Shown here one piece after another: positions 26,901 through 34,849 of a DNA stretch of 64,000 nucleotides. The stretch lies in contig FN649729.1 in assembly GCA_000310025.1 (NCBI GenBank), positions 124,001-188,000 on the forward strand. The letters run 5' to 3'. Each line of letters opens with the position of its first letter. Positions within the stretch are counted from its first letter, which is position 1. The notes beneath the pieces are model-generated. The model made no database searches, was not told the DNA's origin, and saw only the letters and a program-made list of their open reading frames with translations. Position numbers and translations under genes: made by a program. The stretch comes from Ectocarpus siliculosus. Its lineage: Eukaryota; Sar; Phaeophyceae; Ectocarpales; Ectocarpaceae.

Positions 26901-29900
26901 TGAACGTTCTGGGTTGTGTGGAATAATTGCTGGAAGTTACAATAGTCAGAGGTTAGAATAAGGGTTGGAAGTTTAGCACACCCTGTACAAATACAAATAA
27001 CAAATACAAATAATAGTTGCGTGTATTTGTCCAGGGCAGTATTTGCCTCCAGACAAATATTTGCGCAGGTTCTCAGGAGAGTATTTGCCTGCAGGCAAAT
27101 ATTTGTGCAGGTTCTCAGGAGAGTATTTGCCTGCAGACAAATATTTGCGTAGGTTCTCAAGAAAGTATTTGCCTGCAGGCAAATATTTGCGCAGGTTCTC
27201 AAGAAAGCATTTGCCTGCAGGCAAATATTTGCGCAGGTTCTCAAGAAAGCATTTGCCTGAAGGCAAATATTTGCGCAGGTTCTCAAGAAAGAATTTGCCT
27301 ACAGGCAAATATTTGTGCAGGTTCTCAAGAAAGTATTTGCCTGCCAGACAAATACCAAATAATCTATTTGTACAGGGTGTGAAGTTTAGTCAGAAGTTCA
27401 TCTACCGTATATGACACAAGATAACACACCCCCTTGGCCGATTTTCAAAGTTCGATTTCCCAATAGCAGGAAGAGTCACAGCGCCGAAAACGGCGGCGTT
27501 GGAACCGTTTTGTCGAGAGCTGTTCGAAAACGTATTGTTTCATTTATGCATCCTCTTCGTCGTGGAGTAATCGAGCTTTGAAAATCGGTCCAGGGGGTGT
27601 GTTATCTTGTGTCATATACGGTAGATCGACACCCAACTTGACCAAAGGGACAAAAAGGAGAGCCGGAGCAATGCAAGCGTAGACGAACACAGGATCCGCA
27701 ATACTCTTGACCCAACATGAAACAATCGAAGGCTTCCCGATGCGGGAACAAATGAAAAAAAAACATGAAATAAGGGGGGGGGGGGGGGGCTATTCCTACA
27801 GTGTCCACGACGAGAAGCGAGACGGGATGAGACGATGAATATCTGCGAGAGAAGTTTACTTTTGACTTTTCGTGTCAGAGGTCGGGGCCGGCCATCGCTA
27901 GCAACAACAACAGGATAGAGGGCATACATAGGGTGGGTGAATCATACCTGTGCCACAAGCCTGGTGAAGGCAAGGAAAGACGATAAAAATACCAGCATCA
28001 CAGGTCTTCCATATACCGAGGGCAAGAGGAGAAGTGCGGGGCGTTATGGGCCCGTATCCCAACAACCGTATCAAGCATGCCCGGAAACCGCGTTCCCGAC
28101 ATTTCCAGGACCACAACCATACTCCGGGAAACGTAACTCCTACAGCTACAACCGTTGTTGCCATGGTTGCTTTAATTTTTACTGCTGCTGCTGTTGTCGT
28201 TTGCTGGTGCTGCTGCTGTTGTGCTGAACAGCAGTACCGATGCGTACCTCTCTTGCTGCTGCCTCCGCCCCTGCCTTCGCTCGGTGCCCAGATCGTCCAC
28301 GATAAAGTCCCCGTCGTCCTCGCTGTCGAACTCGTCTCGCTCCTGCCTCTGACGCTGCCTCTGGTGGTACTGCTGCTGCCGCTGCTCTTGCCGACGGGCC
28401 TCTTCCTCTTCTGCATTTTTTCAACACACGCATGACATACAACACAAACCATCGATCGTGTACACTCGTGACCAAAACCTTGCGTGGCATCATTTGTCCT
28501 GGTGCCTGTTTTCCCTTAAGAGTAGCGTGTCGCCGGGATTAACAACATCACAAGCACATAGCAGCAATACACAGAAGACGCCATACAAGAGAATGCAAAA
28601 AAAAAGAAGACTACCGTAACGATGCATGTGTCAAGCATGCCATACCTTCGCCGTCAAAGAGCTGGTTTCGCAAGTCCTGGCCATCCGACGCTACCAGCTC
28701 GTTTCTGTCCGACTCTCGATTATGGCTTGGACTGCAAGGATGCGAACGAACACAGCGGGCAAGCAAACACACACAGAGGAAAGGGCAAAGGGGACTCAGA
28801 CAGAAAAAAAAAAAAACAGAATGCACCACAACTTTGTGTACTGGAACGCAATGAACACCAACGACGGTCCCACGCAACTCACAAAAACTCCTCTACTAAA
28901 CGCTCTCGCACGTTCGGTGTGGTGCAAGGGTTTGCTTGATTTCCCCGTGATCGTTGCAATCATGCGGCATATCCTGTCAGTGTCAAACCATGTTCTTGAT
29001 CGATAGGCATACGATAGCATACGACACAGTATAGGTCCCTGTTTAGTGCTGCTTGCCGGCACAATGCCGTTACAGTGTTTTCGGCGGGCACACACTGAAA
29101 AAAACACGTTATACAAGTATTCTACTTTGAATAGTTCCAGTGTCCGGTATAGTGCCGGTCAATTATCTGGGCACATACTATACCCGCACTAAACAGGGAG
29201 CTACTGCAAACAAAACACCCTCGCAAGTTTGGTCGTGTGATGTACAAGGCTAAATCATCCTGCGATGGCCACAATTTGCTACGGCATCTTCTTTCAGTTC
29301 CCAACCACTGCTCTTGATCGATACTACTGAAGCACATAGTATAAGATACGGTACGTACATGACTCCCTGCGCCTCCCGGATAAGCTCGAGATCCTCGTCG
29401 TCCGCGGCTTCCATGCCGTGTTCCTCCCTAGCCTTACGGAGGCGTTTTCTCTTGGAACTGGCACTGCTCTTGTTCCGCCGCCTCTTGCCGGAATCCGAAT
29501 CGACGTCTTCATCTCCCACGACGAAACCGTCAAGCCGGTACTCGTTGTCCTCCTCCTGCAAAAAACAAAATAAACACGAAAAAAAGAAATGCGTGTATGC
29601 AGGCGGAGGGGTAAAAACCAAATGGTAAAGAATCAGAGGGTGCATATGGATGATCGACATGTTGTGTTTGTGTGATTTCGTCCTATTTATTTTGGCGACA
29701 GTCCCCCCACTTTTCGTGGTGAAACGTGCACTACACTTTTCAGTGTATTTTTTTCGTACAACTATAACCAGGAGGGGGTATTTACCAGGGCTTTTTTTCA
29801 TATTTTTCTTTTTCTTTTCATGCCCCACCTTCCTCCTGCGGTGCGTGCTGAATTTTGTTTTTATCGCGAGAAGGGTCAGCCGTCCCTTTCCCTCATCAAA

Positions 29901-30775
29901 AGTGCTAACATCGAAATTTGGCACTCACGAATCGCAACAAATGCACGCACCCCGCCAAACCACCACAAAACCAGTATACACACGCCACGGAAATCTAGAG
30001 TCGCACGCTGAGGTGGTGTACCCGCATGTTGCACGACATACACACCACATGTACTCGTTTGTCCTATCAAACCCAGCTGCATCGCAACCTTGGTAGCTGC
30101 TGTAACTGGGACCTCAACGGGTGCAACGCACCGATGCACCAATGACCAAGGCAAGGAGTCACCACTACACCATCACGCGTGCAGGCAAACCCTAACCATC
30201 AAGTCTAAGCGAGCGAGCCTCCCAGCGCTACCTGTACACTTCAACTGGAGCATCCCAGCCTCCAATACAAAAAAAAACACCATGCACCGCACAAGACATG
30301 GGGCAACTGGAGAATAGTTGAGAGGGCTACAGCGTACGCCATGTAATAACGAACAACACAAAAACAGCACAGCAGAGGTCTCTGTCTAACGTAAGCCTAG
30401 CATGGTCCAAGGGAAAACGCCGGCGATATATCGGGCACACGGCACTATTCGGAGCTGAGACCACTTGAATATTCCATCTGTGCCAGGCGATCTCACCGGC
30501 CTTTCACAGGGCAACCGGCCATAAACAAGCGGCCTTGAATAGGGACCTCTACTGCATCCACAAAACCAACGCTCTAAAGATAGAAGACACTCACCTCCTC
30601 GTCGTCGTCATCGCTGCCGCCCCCGCCGCCACCATCGCTCTCCTCCGCCTCATCATCGAACAAGCTCGAAGCCGCCCCCCCGCCCCCCCTCTTCCTCTTG
30701 CTAGAACTGCTGCCCCCATCTTCGTCGCCCCCCCTGCTCCCGCTCCTCCTCTTTTTCTTCTTCTTTTTCTTCTTC

Positions 30776-30811
<36 letters not shown>

Positions 30812-32115
30812 CCCTTGTCCCTCTTTTTGGCCTTTCCTTTGGAGGATGAGGATGATTTCCCTCTTGGTGCGGGCACACTGCCCTCTTCGTCATCGTCGTC
30901 GCTGCCTTCGTCTGCGCCCGTCGATCCCCACACGATGACATGGAAAAAATTACAAGCACAACGAGTAGGGAAGGGAATTGGGGGGAAGGTGGTAGTGTGG
31001 CAAGAAGGCCATAGGGCATCATACAAACTTCAAGCCAGCACATTGTGTAACGCTGCTGATGTTGTCCATTGTCAAGAAGCAACAAGTCTGAAAAAAGTGG
31101 AGAAAATACAGCGCTGAGGATGTGCTAGCCAACCAACAATTAAACACCGACAGCAATCCATGCATGATACCTAAAGTATTATACAACCTTCATCTCCACT
31201 CAGTGGATGTCATCCTCCCTTTGATGTCTTGGATGCCTTCGATGACGCCGATACAAACAAACACCACAACGACATCGACCATCACTCATTTAGGTACATC
31301 ACTTTGAAAGCCAGCTGCTCCTCTTGGAATGCTGTCAGCAACTTGTGGCTGTCCCAAGACTGCATCATCCATTTACTATGTACCCGTGTGCCGTTTATAT
31401 GGAACGTTGGTGTGCGAGGAGACAGAAGATCGAGTCAATTGCAATTGTGTTCTATTTCCATAAAAACAAAACGGCGGTTACATCCACCAACCAGCAATTC
31501 CAAGACCCCCCGGCGTTTCACGAGACCCCCCTATTGTATCCTCATCCACTGGGCGAGGCACAATTCTCCTCATTTTGACGAGGTGTGATTTTACCTTGAA
31601 ATCATGTCCTGATTACCCACCACACCCTCTCTTACCAGATCCGCCTCGGGCGAATGAACAACCCAAGACCGCCTTCGGGAGACACTAAGTATATGATTTG
31701 AGGACATACGAGAGGAAGGGGGTACGCAGACCCTATCCCTAACCCCACTTCCCCGACTGCATGCTTTATCCAACACGTCTACTTCATAGAAAAACCCTGC
31801 AAAGGCATTGGCGAAGGTTACTGACAACCCAGGACCCTCCCTTCCACACTCGTCACACCCTCATCGAGAGGTTGCCTGCCTGCCTCACCCGAGAAGTCGT
31901 CGTCATCCATACGGTCCTCGCCACCGCCTCCACTGTCGTCACTCCCGCCCCCCCCATCGCTGTCTCCCCCTGGAAAAGTGCAGGTATTGGGTGCCGGTCG
32001 ATCAAGGGAGACAGGGAGAAAAGGGTAACTCACTTCACGCACGGAGCCGTGCGCGGCGACCAGGTTGTCCTGAAGCACCATCCTCATGGATGAAACAAGT
32101 TCACGAACCGTAGCT

Positions 32116-32160
<45 letters not shown>

Positions 32161-34416
32161 CTAAATACACAAGAAACAAGAACAAAAGGCATGCCTGTAT
32201 CATGCCTACCTCGTCCCCTGGAAGACTCCTCCTGCCCAGGGACAAAGTCGCCGTCTGATTCTGCGGTGCCACAAGCGCAAGGATAGCAGCGGCATAGTGC
32301 CGATACCACCAGCAGCAGTAACAACAGTAGCAGCAGCATGCACGAGGGGATGGGATCAGAACAATATTAATAAGCACACGACCACGTAACCAACTCTTCG
32401 GCATGGTCAACCTTAAGGGGAACACAACCTTCACAATACTCGGTATTCTTCAAAGTAGCAGCAGGCGTGCGTTATCGCCAATCTAGACATCATTTTCGCA
32501 ACAATAGAAAATAGTACTCCTTCCCCCAGACGAGACAGACAGCTGAGTCCACTCAAGTACTCGAAAGCTTGCGGTCCGCCTCTGCGGAACGAGCGGATTG
32601 ATACCTTGAGAGATTGCTGCTGTCTACATCCTCGCTACCGGTTGTATGGATCGTCGCTTGATCAGGCGAAGCCTTGGCAATCCAGGACAAAGGCGGCTAC
32701 AGTATTAAACGGTTACTTTAGTGATAAATAATATTGACGAATAGATCCAAGTCACGATCGGCGGCTTTGCATTAGACAGCTGTGCAGACATCAGCAGCAT
32801 CAGCAGTAGCGCGATGAGCTACATTGGTCGTTCAACACCAAGATGCGTGGCCTCCGGTCAACGCACACATGCACCTGTCTACCAATGTTTGAGCAGGCGT
32901 CAAATAAACACCAAGATGCGTGGCCTCCGGGCAACGTACACATGCACCTGACTACCAACGTTTGAGCAGGCGTCAAATGTTGAACGATAAATGTAGCTCA
33001 TTGCGCTACTGCTGCTGCTGCTGCTGTCTGCACAGCTGTCTAATGCAAAGCCGCTGGTCGTGACTAGGATTTCTTCGTCAATCTTATCGATCAGTCAATA
33101 TCCAATATTGAATGTTAATGTTGTGATCGCTGAGGATGATCGACTCAGGATAGGCGAAGCCCGGTGTAGCTGCCTTTACTGCTGGGGTTGATGCGTACGC
33201 GTGAGGTCGGAGACGTAAGGCCATACCAAGCGTTTGAGACTCAGCTTGCAGCGGATCAATCTGATTGGCCAAGGCCTTGCCCGGTACAGCAGTAGGCGTA
33301 TCCGTCGACATACGCTGCAGACACTCTTGTCTACGATAGCGGCAGAGACAAAGCCTCAAGGACTCCTTCAATAAAACAGTTCCAACGGCAGCTGTGGTTC
33401 TTCCCCGGCTGCTCATACTTAAAGGCGCGACGTACACCTGAGTGCGACTAGTGCCTCCTTTTTGCGGGTCGCGCGGCTCCATGACAAAAAGGCTAGATAA
33501 GGCGGGTGTGTTGGTCTTTCGACCACAACAGACGAGGTAGGAGCCCGGCAACCATTGGCTTCTCTCCAAGCGGTCGCCTTTCCGGTGTTGCTGTTTCTAA
33601 CGGGGGCAGGGGGGTGCCCGCCCCCGGCCTGCCCAACCGCCTCTGAGGGTGCCTGGCATAACACCACCGCAACATGTTCTATCAGCAGTCTAACCCATTT
33701 CGACGGCGCTTTGGGGGGAAATCAACGGTGCGAACATCACAAGTGACACCAGACGTCCCACGAGAATAAGCACGCAGCCATTGGCACGCTACGGATTCGA
33801 GGGGAGGAGCGATTGCACGCTCTGGTCTCGCGGAAATAGGTGTCCGTGTGTGTAGCTCGCCAAACCAGGAGCAGGATTTACAGAAAGGCCAGAGCCCCGG
33901 CTTTTCAGCCCGCATTGAAAAGTTCAGCACACGCCGCAACTCTTTGCTAGCTCTGCACTGGAACACGGCCAACAGCTCAACCCCAGGCCCTATCTCTAGC
34001 AGGAGGGACCAAAACAAGAACGATACGAACCCTATTGGAAGATGGCAGCCAACCTGTGCCAGTTACGGGGAAAGTCTTGTCGTGTGCGACCTGGCGGTGT
34101 GCGCGGGAAGCGCCGCGCCATGTGTGCGCACAGGGCCAGGAGTAAACAATAAACTAGCCCAGCATGCCTGGAACAACAGGTAGATGCCACCCAACAGGCC
34201 CCAAGGGTAGAAGCTGGCCTCGGCATGCTTCACTGGCATTGCTTCTAAGAGCAAGCGTTTGTGCCCAAACAAGCAAACAAACGACGACGATGATCTCGCG
34301 AGAGGAAGACAACACCCAGTAGCAGCCAAGCAACGACTGCGGAGATCGGCTATAGACTCAGTCATGCAGGGAGGGAACAAGCGCAGAAAAAGCAACTCAC
34401 CATCCGAGCTATCCAT
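2631..34416 (-). CDS. SPT6: Transcription elongation factor SPT6, complete 42-exon gene model
   Basis: SPT6 is a nuclear histone chaperone and elongation factor that travels with RNA polymerase II and reassembles nucleosomes. Translated segments match the family in order from the acidic N-terminus to the tandem SH2. I joined 42 exons whose phases agree throughout: 5,862 nt, 1,953 residues plus stop (human SPT6 is about 1,730 residues). The start is ATG at 34416-34414, in a 16-nt exon reading MDSSD and split after the first base of codon 6; the stop TAA is at 2633-2631. Two introns use GC donors (after 20670 and 8886). Exons 35 (36 nt) and 36 have the weakest borders. The gene is head to head with the B-box gene. 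Introns hold both assembly gaps and most mobile elements. Identity is very secure; individual borders are inferred without transcripts. Confidence 0.95.
6561..8199 (-). CDS. SPT6: SPT6 exons 33-36: S1 domain and linker
   Basis: Exons: 8056-8199, 7553-7681, 7122-7157, 6561-6692. The first two form an S1 OB-fold, with LVPVRIMRHNDAGVRVRL, LFGFVPGDYVTDD and GRFELKLSLRKSD at about residues 1470-1560. The animal cysteine-containing insert before S1 (CPFCQQ) is absent. The 36-nt exon (EARERIKDQHRK) is supported by phase and a GTGAGC donor, but its acceptor context is poor. Exon 36 ends in RSIMHPQFKNFTHLEAEEF, the SPT6 lead-in to the SH2 pair, after a Gly-rich stretch whose inclusion depends on a CTGTAG acceptor at 6693. 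Confidence 0.88.
7925..8020. repeat. Two-copy direct repeat in SPT6 intron
   Basis: CCTCATACAGCACTGTA is repeated 58 bp apart (from 7925 and 7983), with similar sequence after each copy (GTGGGGCATACTG and GTGGGCCATACTG). No further structure. Confidence 0.75.
8547..15071 (-). CDS. SPT6: SPT6 exons 21-32: YqgF-like, helix-hairpin-helix and DLD regions
   Basis: Exons: 14982-15071, 14090-14284, 13733-13762, 13167-13301, 12756-12919, 12046-12239, 11318-11461, 10686-10905, 10242-10359, 9361-9489, 8886-8995, 8547-8631. The RuvC/YqgF-like fold starts at VRVVGIFVSSDSREE and runs through NRPHVVCVSTSAGQ and ALARYLQDPLVEFA. Exon 28 (10686-10905) carries the helix-hairpin-helix DNA-binding motif, with VLQFVPGLGPRKAFKL and YTNAAGFLRI. 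The next exon has FDDTRVHPECY, the family's SRVHPE landmark, opening the death-like domain. A 30-nt microexon (13733-13762, LWGEMEHNFG) is needed to keep phase. The donor after 8886 is GC; the resulting join YPYRDRRMPYSTPGEDELF aligns well with SPT6. Confidence 0.93.
11105..11172. repeat. 9-bp tandem repeat
   Basis: About seven perfect copies of TGCAAGAGC, in an SPT6 intron. The nine-base period gives open frames such as repeated Lys-Ser-Cys, which are not genes. Confidence 0.95.
12627..12745. repeat. Degenerate TGACGGTACGGTT tandem repeat
   Basis: Three near-perfect 13-bp copies (about 12706-12745) follow more degenerate copies with ACGGTACGG and GGCATACG cores. The array ends against the donor of an SPT6 exon (12756-12919), within about 12 bp of the exon border. 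Confidence 0.8.
13311..13379. repeat. ACATG pentanucleotide microsatellite
   Basis: Interrupted ACATG/AAATG repeats lie about 10 bp upstream (transcript sense) of the acceptor of SPT6 exon 13167-13301, so the array overlaps the expected branch-point region. A short ATGGG array (about 13136-13160) lies at the other end of that exon. Confidence 0.85.
15597..26266 (-). CDS. SPT6: SPT6 exons 8-20: helical core
   Basis: Exons: 26152-26266, 25397-25563, 24517-24672, 23774-23864, 23296-23388, 22616-22695, 21446-21726, 20670-20816, 19951-20052, 19294-19470, 18655-18829, 16219-16402, 15597-15710. Landmarks are VYEAMEIFGEG, LTDRDKMIQETDRPERLQLR, a segment ending EVPFVWHYRRDYLW, LDHLWKIYDLDETWDK, QAGLRGLANKFSITAAQLGE, FPVPTPPEAVELVASDM and AFHPLYGLHYLDRK. 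These follow the order of the SPT6 helix-turn-helix and core region. Exons 14-15 (21446-21726, 20670-20816) are a charged Ala/Glu/Arg insertion longer than in animals. The donor after 20670 is GC. An assembly gap at 15869-15889 lies in the last intron of this block and does not touch coding sequence. Confidence 0.93.
15797..15943. other. G-homopolymer tracts around a 21-base gap
   Basis: Runs of about 20 G flank N at 15869-15889, with further G runs to 15943. The tract lies in an SPT6 intron (15711-16218). The apparent open frames across it on both strands are artefacts of N and poly-G/poly-C. Confidence 0.9.
16651..16667. repeat. Interstitial telomere-type TTAGGG repeats
   Basis: Almost three copies of TTAGGG in an SPT6 intron. 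Such short runs can be left by end-joining repair or arise by chance; TTAGGG is the telomere unit of many stramenopiles. Confidence 0.7.
17167..17439. mobile_element. Inverted-repeat element (MITE) in SPT6 intron
   Basis: The ends AGTAGTCTGACCCC and their reverse complement at 17426-17439 begin imperfect inverted arms of about 85 bp that share GTAAGCAC, CCTCGCAAT and GGGCTTCTT blocks in the same order from each end. The middle has no coding capacity. No clear target-site duplication is visible. Confidence 0.75.
17441..17735. repeat. 32-35-bp minisatellite abutting the MITE
   Basis: About nine tandem copies of a unit with core ACTATAAATGCCCATGTGAG; some copies carry an extra three bases (ACACTATAAATACACATG). 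The array starts within a couple of bases of the right end of the inverted-repeat element at 17439 and sits in an SPT6 intron. Confidence 0.9.
26530..26682. mobile_element. TA-flanked MITE, copy cut by the assembly gap
   Basis: The first 153 bp are nearly identical, in the same orientation, to the element at 27405, again preceded by TA (26528-26529). The copy runs straight into the run of N at 26683, so its right end is missing from the assembly. The sequence resuming at 26783 is not the expected inverted end. Confidence 0.8.
26683..26782. other. Assembly gap, 100 N
   Basis: Exactly 100 N, a conventional placeholder length, so the true distance is unknown. It lies in the SPT6 intron between exons 28248-28410 and 26152-26266, inside one of two near-identical MITE copies, which probably caused the assembly break. 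Confidence 0.95.
26977..27381. mobile_element. Non-autonomous DNA element with 8-bp target duplication
   Basis: The ends are a perfect 17-bp inverted repeat starting CACACCCTGTACAAATA, and the same 8 bp, AAGTTTAG, flanks both sides (26969-26976 and 27382-27389). An 8-bp duplication is typical of hAT-type transposition, though the terminal bases do not match the usual hAT ends. The interior is almost wholly a 42-bp minisatellite and has no transposase. It lies in an SPT6 intron between two copies of the TA-flanked element. Confidence 0.75.
27029..27350. repeat. 42-bp minisatellite with internal palindrome
   Basis: About seven head-to-tail copies of a 42-bp unit. Each contains the palindrome TTTGCCTGCAGGCAAA followed by TATTTGCGCAGGTTCTCA. 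Copies differ at a few sites, with a gradual change from left (CAGGAGAG) to right (CAAGAAAG or CAAGAAAGC). The array reads open on both strands because the unit is a multiple of three; I do not treat those frames as genes. Confidence 0.9.
27405..27621. mobile_element. TA-flanked MITE, complete copy
   Basis: A 217-bp element with terminal inverted repeats of about 52 bp beginning CCGTATATGACACAAGATAA, three mismatches between arms, flanked by TA at 27403-27404 and 27622-27623. TA flanks and long inverted ends suggest a Tc1/mariner-superfamily MITE. No coding capacity. A second copy starts at 26530. Confidence 0.8.
28248..34416 (-). CDS. SPT6: SPT6 exons 1-7: start and acidic N-terminal region
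   Basis: Exons: 34401-34416, 32210-32260, 31889-31969, 30595-30911, 29359-29555, 28646-28731, 28248-28410. They encode roughly residues 1-304. The joined start reads MDSSDESDGDFVPG, close in style to the animal SPT6 start. Exon 4 is an Asp/Glu, Lys and poly-Ser low-complexity block. Exon 5 carries EYRLDGFVVGDED and DEDLELIREAQG, and exon 7 carries DGDFIVDDLG, all recognisable in SPT6 proteins. In yeast and animals this region binds Spn1/IWS1 and histones. Intron 1 is about 2.1 kb and contains the hairpin element at 32729-33086. Border uncertainty is highest for exon 2, which depends on phase and family resemblance. Confidence 0.9.
29036..29199. mobile_element. Short inverted-repeat element in SPT6 intron
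   Basis: A perfect 14-bp inverted pair, TCCCTGTTTAGTGC at 29036-29049 and its complement at 29186-29199, bounds 164 bp. The inside (AATAGTTCCAGTGTCCGGTATAGTGCC region, 29130-29158) resembles, on the opposite strand, sequence at about 265-298, so it appears to be a dispersed family. No target duplication identified. Confidence 0.55.
32110..32160. repeat. AGC trinucleotide repeat, intronic
   Basis: An AGC/GCA run of more than 15 units with one GTA interruption, within SPT6 intron 2. The window holds further CAG/CTG runs, several of them coding (poly-Gln at 3489-3535 and 2711-2734, poly-Ser at 30777-30808). Confidence 0.95.
32729..33086. mobile_element. Long hairpin inverted-repeat element in SPT6 intron 1
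   Basis: Two arms of about 105-110 bp (32729-32835 and 32978-33086) are imperfect reverse complements. Shared cores are GCGGCTTTGCATTAGACAGC and AGCTGTGCAGAC, with the CAG/CTG runs pairing across the arms. Between them lies a 73-bp unit present twice in direct orientation (from 32836 and 32909). The structure suits a foldback element or MITE. No target-site duplication is obvious and there is no coding capacity. Confidence 0.75.
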
Positions 34417-34849
34417 AGCTGTTTCACGCGATCCGCCAGACGCTCCTAGGGGGTGATCTCTCTTGGCTGCGCACACACAGCCTTGTTGTTGCTCGGCACA
34501 GTGCAGCAGGGGCGGGAGGGCACGCAGTCTTATTTATCAGAAAATGTCGGGGGGGGTGCCAACGGGCGGGAACAATACGTATGAAGCCATCAGCTCTCCC
34601 ACCAACTCCCTCCTTGCGAAACGACACATGAAACCGTCGGTACCCTTATTTTTACTTAGCATCGACGACGACGACGGTCCTGTTCGTGGCGCGCAGTATA
34701 GGTCGTCGAAGAGTACGAGTGTATGGGCGAACGCAAGGGCCATTGTCGAATACGGGTGGATATGCCTTGGAGAAGTCCCGAGATCAGGCTTTCCTCACGT
34801 ACATGCAGCGTTTGGTTGACCCGCCGCTGTTTTCTTGAACGGCGACGAG
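34417..34849. promoter_or_regulatory. Divergent intergenic region between SPT6 and the B-box gene
   Basis: The proposed start codons of SPT6 (minus, 34416) and the B-box gene (plus, 34850) are 433 bp apart and point away from each other, so this interval should hold both 5' untranslated regions and a shared or back-to-back promoter. I see no convincing TATA box. Both starts are inferred from splice phase and resemblance, not from transcripts. Confidence 0.5.

Noticed and set aside
27017-27414. Repetitive array with evenly spaced palindromes, open in several frames (CRISPR-like or a repeat protein)
   Set aside because: There are no unique spacers between units, no cas genes, and the genome is eukaryotic. 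The open frames exist because the 42-bp unit is a multiple of three; the array is the body of a bounded mobile element.
30535-31117. Plus-strand frames rich in Leu/Pro/Phe
   Set aside because: They are the complement of the acidic poly-Ser SPT6 exon 30595-30911.
32040-32103. Possible SPT6 exon between a TGCAG acceptor and GTGAGT donor (VRELVSSMRMVLQ)
   Set aside because: Its only open frame breaks phase with both neighbouring exons, whereas skipping it joins them in phase and gives a typical acidic start.
31818-32339. 173-codon minus-strand frame starting with a Leu-rich, signal-peptide-like stretch
   Set aside because: The Leu run comes from an AGC/CTG repeat-like intron. The real SPT6 exons at 32210-32260 and 31889-31969 lie inside, split by splice sites.
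33084-33569. 161-codon minus-strand open frame in SPT6 intron 1
   Set aside because: No family resemblance, ordinary intron composition, and no supported splice sites.
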